Below are positions 1 to 8,107 of a DNA stretch of 64,000 bases, in pieces; position 1 is the stretch's first letter, and each line of letters starts with the position of its first letter. The DNA comes from JACPAP01 sp035287045. Its GTDB lineage: Bacteria > Gemmatimonadota > Gemmatimonadetes > Gemmatimonadales > GWC2-71-9. Position numbers and translations under genes: made by a program. The notes beneath the pieces were generated by a model. That model searched no databases. It saw only the letters and a list, made by a program, of their open reading frames with translations, and had not been told where the DNA came from. The stretch covers positions 9,758 through 73,757 of the forward strand of contig DATECF010000024.1 in assembly GCA_035287045.1 (NCBI GenBank), in the 5' to 3' direction.

Positions 1-2
1 TT

Positions 3-752
3 TGGGGGGTGGCGAGACCCGGCTGGGCGGACGCGGACGGTAACCGGATCACCCTCCCCAAGCGCGTATGGCGGCCGGGCGTCGAGCTTGCCATCCTGAG
101 TCAGGCCAGCGCGGACAGCGCAAGCGTCCGCGCGCTGGCCATGGAGTCGCTCGACAGCATTCGAGCGGCGTATGGGTACGATTCCGTCGCCTACGGAAAG
201 GTCGTCGCCCGCCAGTCGGTCTACCTCGTGGCCTATCTGGCCTCGCGGGACACGGTGGTCTTGAAGCGATGGATCCACGACTCGCGCTCCCCGATGTGGC
301 GCAGCTCCGAGGCGCACCTCGCCATGAAGCGCGGCGATCGCGCGCTCGCCCGAGAGCTTGCATCTCAGCACTTCAGGCCTGCCGAGCCGATCCGCACGGG
401 TCCTTCCGCGACCATCAGCGAGGACGTTGCCGACGCATACGCGTGGGCCGACCTCTTGGCCGAGCTCGGCGAGCTCGACCGCGCCGTGCAGGCGTACCAA
501 CGGCTCGACGCGGCGGCTTACGGCGTAGCCTTCTGGGGAGTGGGAAACTACTGGGGCCTCCTGGTCCGGTCGTACGCGGAACGGGGGGCCCTGTACCAGC
601 AGCTCGGCAATCGTGCCAAGGCGATCGAGATGTACCAGAAGTTCGTGGACGCGTGGAGCGAGGGCGACGAGGTGGTGCAGCCGATGGTGGAGCGGGCCCG
701 GCGGGCCCTGGCCGGGTTGCGCGGCGAGGTGGTGGACCCCGAAAAGCGCTAA
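3..752 (+). CDS. C-terminal part of a TPR-repeat protein (5' end outside window)
   Basis: The frame is open to the left edge of the window, so the true start is probably upstream; the first possible internal start is a GTG at 9. The protein is helical and alanine-rich. Around residues 140-225 it has helix pairs typical of tetratricopeptide repeats (ADLLAELGELDRAVQAYQRL; then YQQLGNRAKAIEMYQKFVDA). TPRs mediate protein-protein contact. In many high-G+C bacteria such tails sit behind Ser/Thr kinase or cyclase domains, but no catalytic domain is visible in the part we have. The gene ends at a TAA just before a hairpin that terminates the convergent genes. Function unknown beyond TPR scaffold. 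Confidence 0.7.
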   Translation, partial: WGVARPGWADADGNRITLPKRVWRPGVELAILSQASADSASVRALAMESLDSIRAAYGYDSVAYGKVVARQSVYLVAYLASRDTVVLKRWIHDSRSPMWRSSEAHLAMKRGDRALARELASQHFRPAEPIRTGPSATISEDVADAYAWADLLAELGELDRAVQAYQRLDAAAYGVAFWGVGNYWGLLVRSYAERGALYQQLGNRAKAIEMYQKFVDAWSEGDEVVQPMVERARRALAGLRGEVVDPEKR

Positions 753-788
753 AAACAGCGAGGCCCGGCGAACGGTGCCCGGGCCTCG
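751..788 (-). terminator. Rho-independent terminator of the decarboxylase/Hsp20-remnant transcript
   Basis: A perfect 10-bp stem (759-768 with 779-788, CGAGGCCCGG/CCGGGCCTCG) has a 10-nt loop and is followed on the minus strand by CTGTTTTT. It lies 24 bp after the TAG of the Hsp20 remnant. It looks like the original small-heat-shock gene terminator, now serving the regulator-decarboxylase operon. Confidence 0.75.
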
Positions 789-811
789 ATGCACATCCGG
801 CCAATCGCTCA

Positions 812-937
812 CTACTTGCCGTTGGGCTCGATCAGCACCTGCCGGGGTTTGGCCTTCTCCGCCTTGGGCAACGTGATCGTCAGGACGCCATCCTCGAACC
901 GGGCCGTGATCTGGTCGGGATTGACCCCGCCCGTCTG
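812..937 (-). pseudogene. Remnant of a small heat shock protein (Hsp20/alpha-crystallin), C-terminal end only
   Basis: Directly after the TGA of the decarboxylase, and in the same reading frame, about 41 codons encode the typical end of an Hsp20 alpha-crystallin domain: GGVNPDQITARFEDGVLTI, then LPKAEKAKPRQVLIEP and a TAG stop. The motif GVLTITLPKAE is diagnostic of the last beta-strands of bacterial Hsp20. No start codon, ribosome site or N-terminal two thirds exist, because the decarboxylase occupies that space. It is a broken gene whose 5' part was replaced by the decarboxylase operon, retaining the old 3' end and terminator. It can only be translated by readthrough of the decarboxylase stop, giving a fused tail. 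Assembly chimerism is the alternative explanation. Confidence 0.75.
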
Positions 938-2353
938 TCAGTCTTGCAGAGCCGCCTTGATATCCTCCAGGCACATTTCCATCCGGTCCATGTGGGTGCG
1001 GAAGGAGACTACGCAGATGCGCAGCACGAACCGGTCCCCCAGCATGGTGCCGGTAAGATGGACCCGATTCCGGGCATTGATCCGCTCGAGGAACGCGCGG
1101 TTCAGTCGATTGAGGGCCTCCGGGTCCGTTGCCGGCCGGCCAAGCCGGAAAGCGACGGTCGAGAGCTGCGGGTCGGCGACGACTTCGATGGCGGGCGCCA
1201 GCCCGTGTAACTCGCGCGTCACCCAGGCCGCCAGATCCAACTTCTCATCCAAGGCCCGCCGGAAGGCGGCCGCCCCGTGGAGCTTGAGGGGCAGCCACAC
1301 CCGGAGACCCCGCGGCGGGCGCGACAGCTCAGGCGACACCTGGCAGAAGTCCACCAGGTCCTGCGTGTCCTGCATGGCGGGGAGGTACTCGGCGGTCAGC
1401 GCGTGCGCCTGCCGGAGCCGCTCCCCCTCGCGCACCAGCAGTGAACCCGTGCCGTACGGCAGGAAGAGGGCCTTGTGAGGATCAAGCGTGATGGAGTCCG
1501 CCCGCGAGATCCCGTGCATCACCTGCCGGCCGCGCTCGGTGAGCATGAAGAACCCACCATACGCCGCATCCACATGGAGCCAGAGGCGCTCCCGGGCGGC
1601 GAGGTCCGCCAGTGCGTCGAGGTCATCCACCGCGCCGGTGTTGGTGGTGCCGGCGTTGCCCACGATGAGAAACGGCTGGGAGCCTGACCGGACGTCGGCC
1701 TCCATCCGCTCCGCTAAGGCCGGCACCCGGATCCGGAACCGATCGTCGCTGGGCACCGCCCGGACATTCGCCGCCGGGAATCCCGCCAGCCCGGCGGCCT
1801 TTTCCACCGAGTGGTGGGTTTGATCGGATGCGTAGATGGTGCCGCGAAGGAACTGCTCGCCCAGGAGCTGGTGGCGCGCGGTGACGATCGCCCCGAAGTT
1901 GGCCAGGGACCCGCCGCTGGTGAGGAATCCTGAGGCGCCTGCCGGGTATCCCACGATGTCCGCAAACCACCGGATCACGTTGGCTTCCAGCTGCACCATC
2001 CCCGGGGCCGCGGCCCATACGCCGACGTACCGGTTGACGGCGTCGCCGATATAGTCGGCTACGGCCGTCTGGAGCAGGCCGCCGCCCGGGATGTAGGCCA
2101 GGTATCCGGGCCCCGCGGTGTTGAACGCTGTGGGAACCACGCGGTCAAACAACAGACCCAGGAGGCTCTCGAACGAGGTGCCCCCCTCCGGCAAGGACTC
2201 CACCAGGGAACGAGCCAACTCGATACCGCCGGAGACGTTCGCGGCGGGCTGACTTGGCAGCGTGTCAACGAACCGGGCGATGCGCTCGGTGGCGAGCTGA
2301 ATCAGCCGGCGAAGCTCGTCGCCGCCGAGCTCGAGCTCCGCCGGGTTATCCAC
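938..2353 (-). CDS. PLP-dependent group II amino-acid decarboxylase (aromatic-L-amino-acid decarboxylase type)
   Basis: This 471-residue cytosolic enzyme belongs to fold-type I PLP decarboxylases, which remove CO2 from amino acids such as tryptophan, tyrosine, DOPA or glutamate to give amines. Visible landmarks: the N-terminal substrate loop (PGYLAYIPGG), the glycine-rich LTSGGSLANFGAI segment, NAGTTNTGAVDD, LHVDAAYGG with the aspartate that pairs with the pyridine nitrogen, and the Schiff-base lysine in TLDPHKALFLPYGTG. Length and order match family members of 450-480 residues. Its ATG overlaps the 3' end of the upstream ArsR-like regulator by 8 bp, so the two are co-translated. The substrate cannot be read from sequence. 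The 3' end abuts an Hsp20 remnant. Confidence 0.9.
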   Translation of the reverse strand: MDNPAELELGGDELRRLIQLATERIARFVDTLPSQPAANVSGGIELARSLVESLPEGGTSFESLLGLLFDRVVPTAFNTAGPGYLAYIPGGGLLQTAVADYIGDAVNRYVGVWAAAPGMVQLEANVIRWFADIVGYPAGASGFLTSGGSLANFGAIVTARHQLLGEQFLRGTIYASDQTHHSVEKAAGLAGFPAANVRAVPSDDRFRIRVPALAERMEADVRSGSQPFLIVGNAGTTNTGAVDDLDALADLAARERLWLHVDAAYGGFFMLTERGRQVMHGISRADSITLDPHKALFLPYGTGSLLVREGERLRQAHALTAEYLPAMQDTQDLVDFCQVSPELSRPPRGLRVWLPLKLHGAAAFRRALDEKLDLAAWVTRELHGLAPAIEVVADPQLSTVAFRLGRPATDPEALNRLNRAFLERINARNRVHLTGTMLGDRFVLRICVVSFRTHMDRMEMCLEDIKAALQD

Positions 2354-3062
2354 GCGCGGGGGTGTGAGCTCTTAGGCCGCTCAGCACCACGCAACACCGA
2401 TCCGCGCCGGGGGCCAGCCGGGCTCGCACGCCGCGAGCCTTGAGCCCGCGCACGAAGCCGGTCAGGAGCTCCACGTTCATGTGGCACACCGTCTCGCGAT
2501 GCGCCTGCGTCAAGGCGTCAAAGGGGCAGCCGTGGAGCAGCAGGTCACCATTGGCGCGGCCGGGCTCAAACCCGTAGTCCCGCAACACCTGCTCCCCGGC
2601 GGCGAGCAGCCGGTCGTGACCGGCCCGCGGGCCCGCCCGGTCGCGGGCGGCCTCCCCCATCTCGCGGCCAAGGGCCTGCGCCGCCTGGTGCAGGGCGCGG
2701 GTGGCGCGGGGGCCGGCCGCCTCCACCGCCGTCGCCATCAGCCGAGCCGCGTCGGTGTAGCGCCGGGTTGGCAACATGACGGTGATCTGGCGGAGCGAGC
2801 GCCGGTAGAGCTTAGACGGTCGTCCGGCCCCGGGGCCGCTCCGCCCAGTCAGGCGGCGGTATTCGGCCACCAGCAGCCCGGCGGCCACCAGCTTGTCCAG
2901 GTGAAAGGCGGCGAGCATGCGACTGATGCCTACGGCCCGCGCCGCTTCGTCGCGACTCACCCCGCAGCGGCGCTGGGCGGCAAACTCGTAGAGCCGGCGC
3001 CGCGTGGGATCACCCAATGCCGCCAGGCTGGAGAGTTCGGCGTCGCGCTGCGGGACGTGCAT
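2346..3062 (-). CDS. ArsR/SufR-like winged-helix regulator with cysteine-rich C-terminal domain
   Basis: A 238-residue DNA-binding protein. Residues about 10-80 form a winged helix (LGDPTRRRLYEFA, then AARAVGISRMLAAFHLDKLV), as in the COG2345/ArsR group. The C-terminal part carries cysteines at HGCPFDAL, ETVCHMN and DRCCVVL, a spacing reminiscent of SufR-type regulators that bind an Fe-S cluster; cluster binding here is inference. The ATG at 3060-3062 was chosen because it is preceded by AGGAG at a good distance and by a TACAAT -10 box. It is the first gene of a two-gene operon with the decarboxylase, suggesting it controls amine production or responds to redox or metal state. The much longer open frame upstream is antisense to the M24 gene and is not coding. 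Confidence 0.85.
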   Translation of the reverse strand: MHVPQRDAELSSLAALGDPTRRRLYEFAAQRRCGVSRDEAARAVGISRMLAAFHLDKLVAAGLLVAEYRRLTGRSGPGAGRPSKLYRRSLRQITVMLPTRRYTDAARLMATAVEAAGPRATRALHQAAQALGREMGEAARDRAGPRAGHDRLLAAGEQVLRDYGFEPGRANGDLLLHGCPFDALTQAHRETVCHMNVELLTGFVRGLKARGVRARLAPGADRCCVVLSGLRAHTPARG

Positions 3063-3072
3063 GTCGGCTCCT

Positions 3073-3115
3073 ATTGTAACACCGCGGAAGGATCCCATCC
3101 TAAACATAACGGTTA
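3073..3115 (-). promoter_or_regulatory. Promoter and possible operator of the regulator-decarboxylase operon
   Basis: On the minus strand a TACAAT -10 box (3073-3078) lies 10 nt before the regulator ATG. No convincing -35 is visible. A 9-bp palindrome TAACGGTTA (3107-3115), unusually A+T-rich here, sits near where a -35 would be and could be an autoregulatory operator. Only the -10 is clear. Confidence 0.4.
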
Positions 3116-3254
3116 CTAGCTTTAGATACCACGGGCGTCCACGTGACCCGGCCCTTCCAAGAGGCACCCGCATCGCGGGGAGACGCGCCGGCGGATATCT
3201 TGGGACACGCACGACGGAATCGCGCGTGAACCGCCCATGTCGGAGCAAACCTGT

Positions 3255-4607
3255 ATGCGTCGCCCCGTGAGATTTGCGCTGCTTCTCCTGGCTCTGGCGC
3301 TCCCGGCCCGGGCCCAACAGGCCGCTCCGGAACGCCCGCTCGGCACCCTGCGGGACCAGGCCGGGATCCAACAACGGTGGCTCTCCCAGCGTCTCGAAAC
3401 CGTCCTCCCCCGCCTCATGCGGGAGCACGGGATAGATATGTGGATCGTCACCATGCGCGAGTACAACGAAGATCCCGTGTTCCGCGCGCTGGTGTCTCCC
3501 ACGACCTTCTACGCGCGGCGGCGCACCATCTACGTGTTCTTCGACCGCGGGCCGGAGCGCGGCGTGGAACGCCTGGCGCTGGGCGGCTCGTCGCAGGGCG
3601 GCCTGTACCAGGCCATACGCGAGACCGAACGGGCGCCCGACGGGCGCCAGCGCGAGCTGTGGGGCAAGGCCCAATGGGATTTGCTGGCCCGGGCGGTTCG
3701 TGAGCGGAATCCCCGCCGGATCGCCCTCAACATCTCTCAAACGCACGCCTTCGCCGACGGGCTCACCGTGGGCGAATGGGAACAGCTGCAGGAGGCCCTC
3801 GGCGCCGAGCTGCTTCCGCGGGTGGTCCGCGCCGAGCGGCTGCCCATTGACCTGCTGGCGATCCGGGTCCCGGACATGCTGCCTGTGTACCGCCGGATGC
3901 AGGAGATCGTCCACCAGACGATAGCGACGGCCTTCTCCAACCAGGTCATCCAGCCCGGCGTCACCACCACCGAGGACGTGGTGTGGTGGATGCGGCAGCG
4001 CGTGAACGATCTGGGGCTGGCCACCTGGTTCCAGACGTCAGTGGACATCCAGCGACGGGGCGTCAACCTGGCGGATTCCACCGCCCCCGTGATCCAACGG
4101 GGCGACGTGCTCCATTGTGATTTCGGCATCACCGCGCTGGGGCTGAATACGGATACGCAGCACATGGGGTACGTCCTGCGGGAGGGGGAAGCCGATGCGC
4201 CGGCGGGCATCAAGCACGCGCTGTCCGTGAGCAACCGGCTGCAGGACATCCTGCTGTCGCAGATGAAGCCAGGCCGCACGGGGAACGAAGCGCTCAAGGC
4301 CGCGCTGGACCAGATGCGGGCCGAAAGAATAGACGGGTCGATCTACACGCATCCTATCGGCGACCACGGACACGCCGCCGGCCCGCTCATCGGCCTGTGG
4401 GATCGCCAGGACGGCGTGCCGGGCCGAGGCGACCTGCCACTGCTCCCGAGCATGTGGCATTCGATCGAGCTGCAGGCGACGACTCCGGTGCCCGAATGGA
4501 GCAACCAGCCGGTGCGGATGGCGCAGGAGGAAGAAGCCGAGATGACGGCCGGCGGCGCCATGCGCTGGGTGCTCCGCCGGCAGTCCGCCCTACATCTCGT
4601 TCGATAG
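3255..4607 (+). CDS. Secreted M24-family metallopeptidase (Xaa-Pro aminopeptidase-like)
   Basis: The start at 3255 is preferred over an upstream ATG at 3237 because GGAG lies 9 nt before it and the protein then begins with a clean signal peptide (MRRPVRFALLLLALALPARA). The roughly 425-residue mature protein has an N-terminal creatinase-like domain and a C-terminal pita-bread domain. Metal ligands visible: Asp in LHCDFGI, Asp in NTDTQH, His in HPIGDHGHAAG, Glu in HSIELQ and Glu in the EEEAE stretch, consistent with a dinuclear site. The family cleaves N-terminal residues next to proline. The export signal places it in the periplasm or outside. The S46 dipeptidyl-peptidase gene follows, so the pair likely supports peptide scavenging. 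Confidence 0.88.
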   Translation: MRRPVRFALLLLALALPARAQQAAPERPLGTLRDQAGIQQRWLSQRLETVLPRLMREHGIDMWIVTMREYNEDPVFRALVSPTTFYARRRTIYVFFDRGPERGVERLALGGSSQGGLYQAIRETERAPDGRQRELWGKAQWDLLARAVRERNPRRIALNISQTHAFADGLTVGEWEQLQEALGAELLPRVVRAERLPIDLLAIRVPDMLPVYRRMQEIVHQTIATAFSNQVIQPGVTTTEDVVWWMRQRVNDLGLATWFQTSVDIQRRGVNLADSTAPVIQRGDVLHCDFGITALGLNTDTQHMGYVLREGEADAPAGIKHALSVSNRLQDILLSQMKPGRTGNEALKAALDQMRAERIDGSIYTHPIGDHGHAAGPLIGLWDRQDGVPGRGDLPLLPSMWHSIELQATTPVPEWSNQPVRMAQEEEAEMTAGGAMRWVLRRQSALHLVR

Positions 4608-4637
4608 GTTCGCCGGCTTCCATGACAACGACTGACT

Positions 4638-4735
4638 CACCGCAGAGTGCGCAGAGGACGCAGAGAGGTTGAATGGGGAAGCCCCTTCGCATTCATCTCT
4701 GCGACCTCCGCGTCCTCTGCGACCTCTGCGGTGAA
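4638..4735. repeat. Dispersed palindromic repeat, family A (copy 1)
   Basis: Left arm 4638-4667 (begins CACCGCAGAG) and right arm 4696-4735 (ends CCTCTGCGGTGAA) are imperfect inverted repeats built from GCAGAGG units, so the transcript would fold into a long hairpin. It fills the 157-bp gap between the two peptidase genes. A second copy is at 63653-63748. Confidence 0.75.
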
Positions 4736-4764
4736 TTGTCCTTAGCCGACGTTCAACAGGCAGA

Positions 4765-6987
4765 ATGAACCAAGGAAATCCCCTTATGCGTTTACAACAG
4801 TTTGATATGGCTGGCGCCGCCGCACTGGTGCTGGTGGCTTCGCTGGTCGCTTGTTCCTCTGGCACCACCGGCGGCCCGCCAGCTCCAGCCCCGGCCCGCG
4901 GGCAACCCGTCGTCAGCGGCGGCGACACGATCGTCCTCATCGGCCCGCCGACCGTCATGGACACGCTGCCGGCGGTGGAGGCCGGGCGGTTCGATACGGG
5001 CAAGATGTGGACCTTCGAGAACCCGCCGCTCGACTACTTCCAGCAGGCATACGGATTCCGGCCCAGCGCCGAGTGGCTGGAGCGGGTGCGCCTCGCCGCG
5101 TTGCGCCTGCCCAACTGCACGGCGTCCTTCGTCTCGCCCAACGGGCTGGTGATGAGCAACCACCACTGTGCCCGCGAGTCCGCCACGGCCGTGAGCCGGG
5201 AGGGTGAGGACCTGGGGACCAACGGCTTCTACGCCGCCACGCCGGCGGACGAGCGACGGGTGCCCGATCTCTACGTGGACCAGCTGGTCGTCATCCGGGA
5301 CGTGACCGTGGACGTGCAGGCCGGGATTCCGGCGCGGGCGTCCGAGGAGGAACAGGTCGCCGCCCGCGACCAGAAGATCGAGGAGGTCGCGCAGCGCTTG
5401 AGCGCCGAAACCGGACTTCGATGCGACGTCACGTCGCTGTATCATGGCGGGAAGTACTCGAGCTACTGCTACCGCCGGTACGACGACGTGCGGCTGCTCT
5501 TCGCGCCGGAAACCCGGATCGGGTACTTCGGCGGCGACCCCGACAACTTCACCTACCCGCGTTACGCCCTCGATGTGAGCTTCTTCCGGGTCTACGGCCC
5601 GGACGGGCAGCCGCTCCAGTCCCCGCACCACTTCACATGGAGCGATTCCGGGGCCGCCGAAGGTTCGACCGTGTTCGTGATCGGCAATCCCGGCTCCACC
5701 TCGCGGCTCAACACCGTGGCGCAGCTCGACTACCAACGCGACCACGAGTACCCGATGACGATCCGCCTGTTCGAGAGCCGGGCGCGCATCCTGGACCAGT
5801 TCATGGCGCGCCATCCGGACCTGCGCACGACGTACATCGACGACTACTTCAGCCTCACCAACGCCCTCAAGGCGTACACCGGCCAACTGAAGGGTCTGCG
5901 GACGCCGGAGCTGATGGCGCGGAAGGTGGCGTTCGAGAAGGCCTTCCAGGCCGCCGTCCGGAACGACTCCACGCTCCGGCGGCAGTACGGCTCGCTGTGG
6001 GAGGAAATCGCGCGGTTACGCCGCCAGATCGCCGACGTGGCCCCTCGGGTCAACGCGCTGAACCAGGGCGGGAGCATCCGGTCCCAGACCTTGGCCACCG
6101 CCCTCGGCGTGCTCCAGTACACCCAAGCCGCCACGTCCGGGATGGTGCCGGACAGCATTCTGGAGGAGTACCGCACCGAGCTGTTGGGCACCGAGATCAA
6201 CCGGGAGCTGGACGCCATGATCCTGGCGGCGCAGATCCAGGACGCGGCGGACCTCCTGGGACCCGATGATCCCTTCGTCCGCGACGCGCTGCAGGGGCGG
6301 ACCGCGGAGGCGGCCGCGACGGCCATGGTCAACGCCTCCGTGCTGCCGGACTCGGCGCAGCGGGCGGCGCTGCTCGCGAGCCCGGCGGACGTCGCCACCA
6401 CCCGTGACCCCGCGATCCGCCTCATGCGGGCCACCCTGCCCCGGGTCCGCGCCGCGTTCCAGGAGTACCAGCGCTTGAACGGCGCGGAAGAAGTCCGTAC
6501 CAGCCGCCTGGCGCGGGCCTTGTTCGAGGTGTACGGCACCGAGATCCCGCCGGACGCGACCTTTACGCTGCGTATCGCCGACGGTGTGGTGAAAGGCTAC
6601 GAGTACAACGGCACGGTGGCCCCGGTGTTCACCACGTTCTACGGGATGTACGACCGGCACTTCTCCCACGCCGGCCGGTCCGACTGGGCGCTCCCCAGCC
6701 GGTGGCTCACGCCGCCCGCGGGATTCAATCTCGCCACACCGCTCAATTTCGTGACCACCAACGACATCATTGGGGGCAACTCGGGCAGCCCGGTCATCAA
6801 TACCAGGGCCCAGCTCGTGGGATTGATCTTCGACGGGAATATCGAGAGCCTGCCCGGCGATTTCATCTACACCACGGAAACGAATCGAGCGGTGGCGGTG
6901 CACTCGGCCGGCATCCTGGAGGCGCTGCGGCACGTGTACGGGGCCGGGCGGATCGTGACCGAACTGGAACAGACACGGCGGCGCTGA
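4765..6987 (+). CDS. S46-family dipeptidyl-peptidase (DPP7/DPP11 type), lipoprotein
   Basis: A 740-residue exopeptidase that removes dipeptides from oligopeptide N-termini. The N-terminus is a lipoprotein signal with lipobox LVAC; the start may be the ATG at 4765 or 4786. The chymotrypsin-like catalytic His is in NGLVMSNHHC and the Ser in GGNSGSPV near residue 675, with the all-helical insertion typical of S46 between them. Eighteen residues after the catalytic serine, where DPP11 has the arginine selecting Asp/Glu at P1, I read glycine; this suggests DPP7-like preference for hydrophobic P1, which is inference. Length matches the family (about 700-750). It follows the M24 gene on the same strand with a repeat between. 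Confidence 0.92.
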   Translation: MNQGNPLMRLQQFDMAGAAALVLVASLVACSSGTTGGPPAPAPARGQPVVSGGDTIVLIGPPTVMDTLPAVEAGRFDTGKMWTFENPPLDYFQQAYGFRPSAEWLERVRLAALRLPNCTASFVSPNGLVMSNHHCARESATAVSREGEDLGTNGFYAATPADERRVPDLYVDQLVVIRDVTVDVQAGIPARASEEEQVAARDQKIEEVAQRLSAETGLRCDVTSLYHGGKYSSYCYRRYDDVRLLFAPETRIGYFGGDPDNFTYPRYALDVSFFRVYGPDGQPLQSPHHFTWSDSGAAEGSTVFVIGNPGSTSRLNTVAQLDYQRDHEYPMTIRLFESRARILDQFMARHPDLRTTYIDDYFSLTNALKAYTGQLKGLRTPELMARKVAFEKAFQAAVRNDSTLRRQYGSLWEEIARLRRQIADVAPRVNALNQGGSIRSQTLATALGVLQYTQAATSGMVPDSILEEYRTELLGTEINRELDAMILAAQIQDAADLLGPDDPFVRDALQGRTAEAAATAMVNASVLPDSAQRAALLASPADVATTRDPAIRLMRATLPRVRAAFQEYQRLNGAEEVRTSRLARALFEVYGTEIPPDATFTLRIADGVVKGYEYNGTVAPVFTTFYGMYDRHFSHAGRSDWALPSRWLTPPAGFNLATPLNFVTTNDIIGGNSGSPVINTRAQLVGLIFDGNIESLPGDFIYTTETNRAVAVHSAGILEALRHVYGAGRIVTELEQTRRR

Positions 6988-7000
6988 CCACCTCACCGAC

Positions 7001-8092
7001 ATGCGCATCCCCGACTTGCCCACACCCGCCCTGTTGTTGGACCTCCCCCGCCTCGAGGCCAATCTCGCGCGCATGGCCGAGCGGGCGCGGTCGCTGCGCG
7101 TGGCGCTGCGCCCGCACATCAAGACCCACAAATGCCTCGAAATCGCCGAGCGCCAGCGGGCCCTGGGCGCATCCGGCATCACGGTATCGACACGGTACGA
7201 GGCCCAGGCGTTCGCTGAGCACGGGTTCGACGACCTCACGTGGGCCTTCCCCGTGCCGCTCACCCGTCTCCCCGAGGCACAGGCCGTGGCCGGGCGCGCG
7301 CGCCTCGGCCTGGTGGCCGACACCGCTGAAACGGTGGCGGCGCTGGAACGCTTTGGGCACCCATTCCACACCTGGCTCAAAGTGGACTGCGGGTACCACC
7401 GGGCTGGTGTGGACCCCTGCCGGGATTCGTCGCTCGAGCTGGCGCGGGTATTGCACGAGTCCCGCGTCCTGCGGTTCGCCGGCATCCTCAGCCACTCGGG
7501 CCACGCGTATCACGCCGGTTCACGGGCCGACATGGCCGCGACCGCCGAGGACGAACGCCGGGTCATGACCGCGTTCGCCGCCCGCTTGCGCGAGGCGGGG
7601 ATCCGGGTTCCGCAGGTAAGCGTGGGCTCCACGCCGGCCATGAGCGTGGTCGAGCGGCTGGACGGCGTGGATGAAGCCCGGCCGGGGAACTACGCGTTCT
7701 ACGACTACACGCAGACCGTGTTGGGATCGTGCACGGTAACCGACTGCGCCGTGACGGTGCTGGCCAGCGTCGTCTCCTCGCAGCCCGGAGCCCGCCACAG
7801 CGTGGTGGATGCGGGCGCGCTGGCGCTTTCAAAGGACGCCGGACCCCAGCACGGCCCCCGCCAGACCATGGGTGAGATGTTCGAGGATTATGCCACCGGC
7901 CGCCTACGCGCCGACGCGCACCTGGTGTCCGTCAGCCAGGAGCACGGCGTCGTCAATGCGCGGTTGCCGGTGGGCCAACGCCTGCGGATCCTGCCCAATC
8001 ACTCCTGTCTCACCACGGCCTGCTTTGACGAGTACCACGTGGTACAGGGAGACACCGTGGTGGACCGCTGGAAGATCTGGCGCGGGAGATAA
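7001..8092 (+). CDS. D-serine dehydratase / D-threonine aldolase-like PLP enzyme
   Basis: A 363-residue fold-type III PLP protein with an alanine-racemase-like barrel. The PLP lysine is in LRPHIKTHK near residue 42. The C-terminal domain contains SQEHG and the metal-binding pair in LPNHSCLTTA, where His and Cys two residues apart bind zinc in eukaryotic-type D-serine dehydratases; these motifs separate it from plain alanine racemases. It would deaminate D-serine to pyruvate or cleave D-threonine or beta-hydroxy-D-amino acids. It starts 13 bp after the S46 stop and is probably cotranscribed, fitting an amino-acid and peptide degradation group. No signal peptide, so cytosolic. Confidence 0.85.
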   Translation: MRIPDLPTPALLLDLPRLEANLARMAERARSLRVALRPHIKTHKCLEIAERQRALGASGITVSTRYEAQAFAEHGFDDLTWAFPVPLTRLPEAQAVAGRARLGLVADTAETVAALERFGHPFHTWLKVDCGYHRAGVDPCRDSSLELARVLHESRVLRFAGILSHSGHAYHAGSRADMAATAEDERRVMTAFAARLREAGIRVPQVSVGSTPAMSVVERLDGVDEARPGNYAFYDYTQTVLGSCTVTDCAVTVLASVVSSQPGARHSVVDAGALALSKDAGPQHGPRQTMGEMFEDYATGRLRADAHLVSVSQEHGVVNARLPVGQRLRILPNHSCLTTACFDEYHVVQGDTVVDRWKIWRGR

Positions 8093-8105
8093 CTCCCGGC
8101 TTTTC
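8083..8105 (+). terminator. Short hairpin terminator at convergent gene ends
   Basis: CGGGAG (8083-8088), a 4-nt loop and CTCCCG (8093-8098) are followed by GCTTTTCC on the plus strand. It spans the stop of the dehydratase-like gene and the 15-bp gap to the convergent amidohydrolase. The stem is only 6 bp, so moderately weak. Confidence 0.4.
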
Positions 8106-8107
8106 CG

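Noticed and set aside
68..1210. 380-codon plus-strand frame overlapping the TPR gene and decarboxylase 3' end
   Set aside because: Arg/Gly/Pro-rich shadow crossing a terminator hairpin and a convergent gene; no domain.
3063..3914. Upstream extension of the regulator frame on the minus strand
   Set aside because: Antisense to the M24 peptidase; the regulator has a good ribosome site and promoter at 3062.
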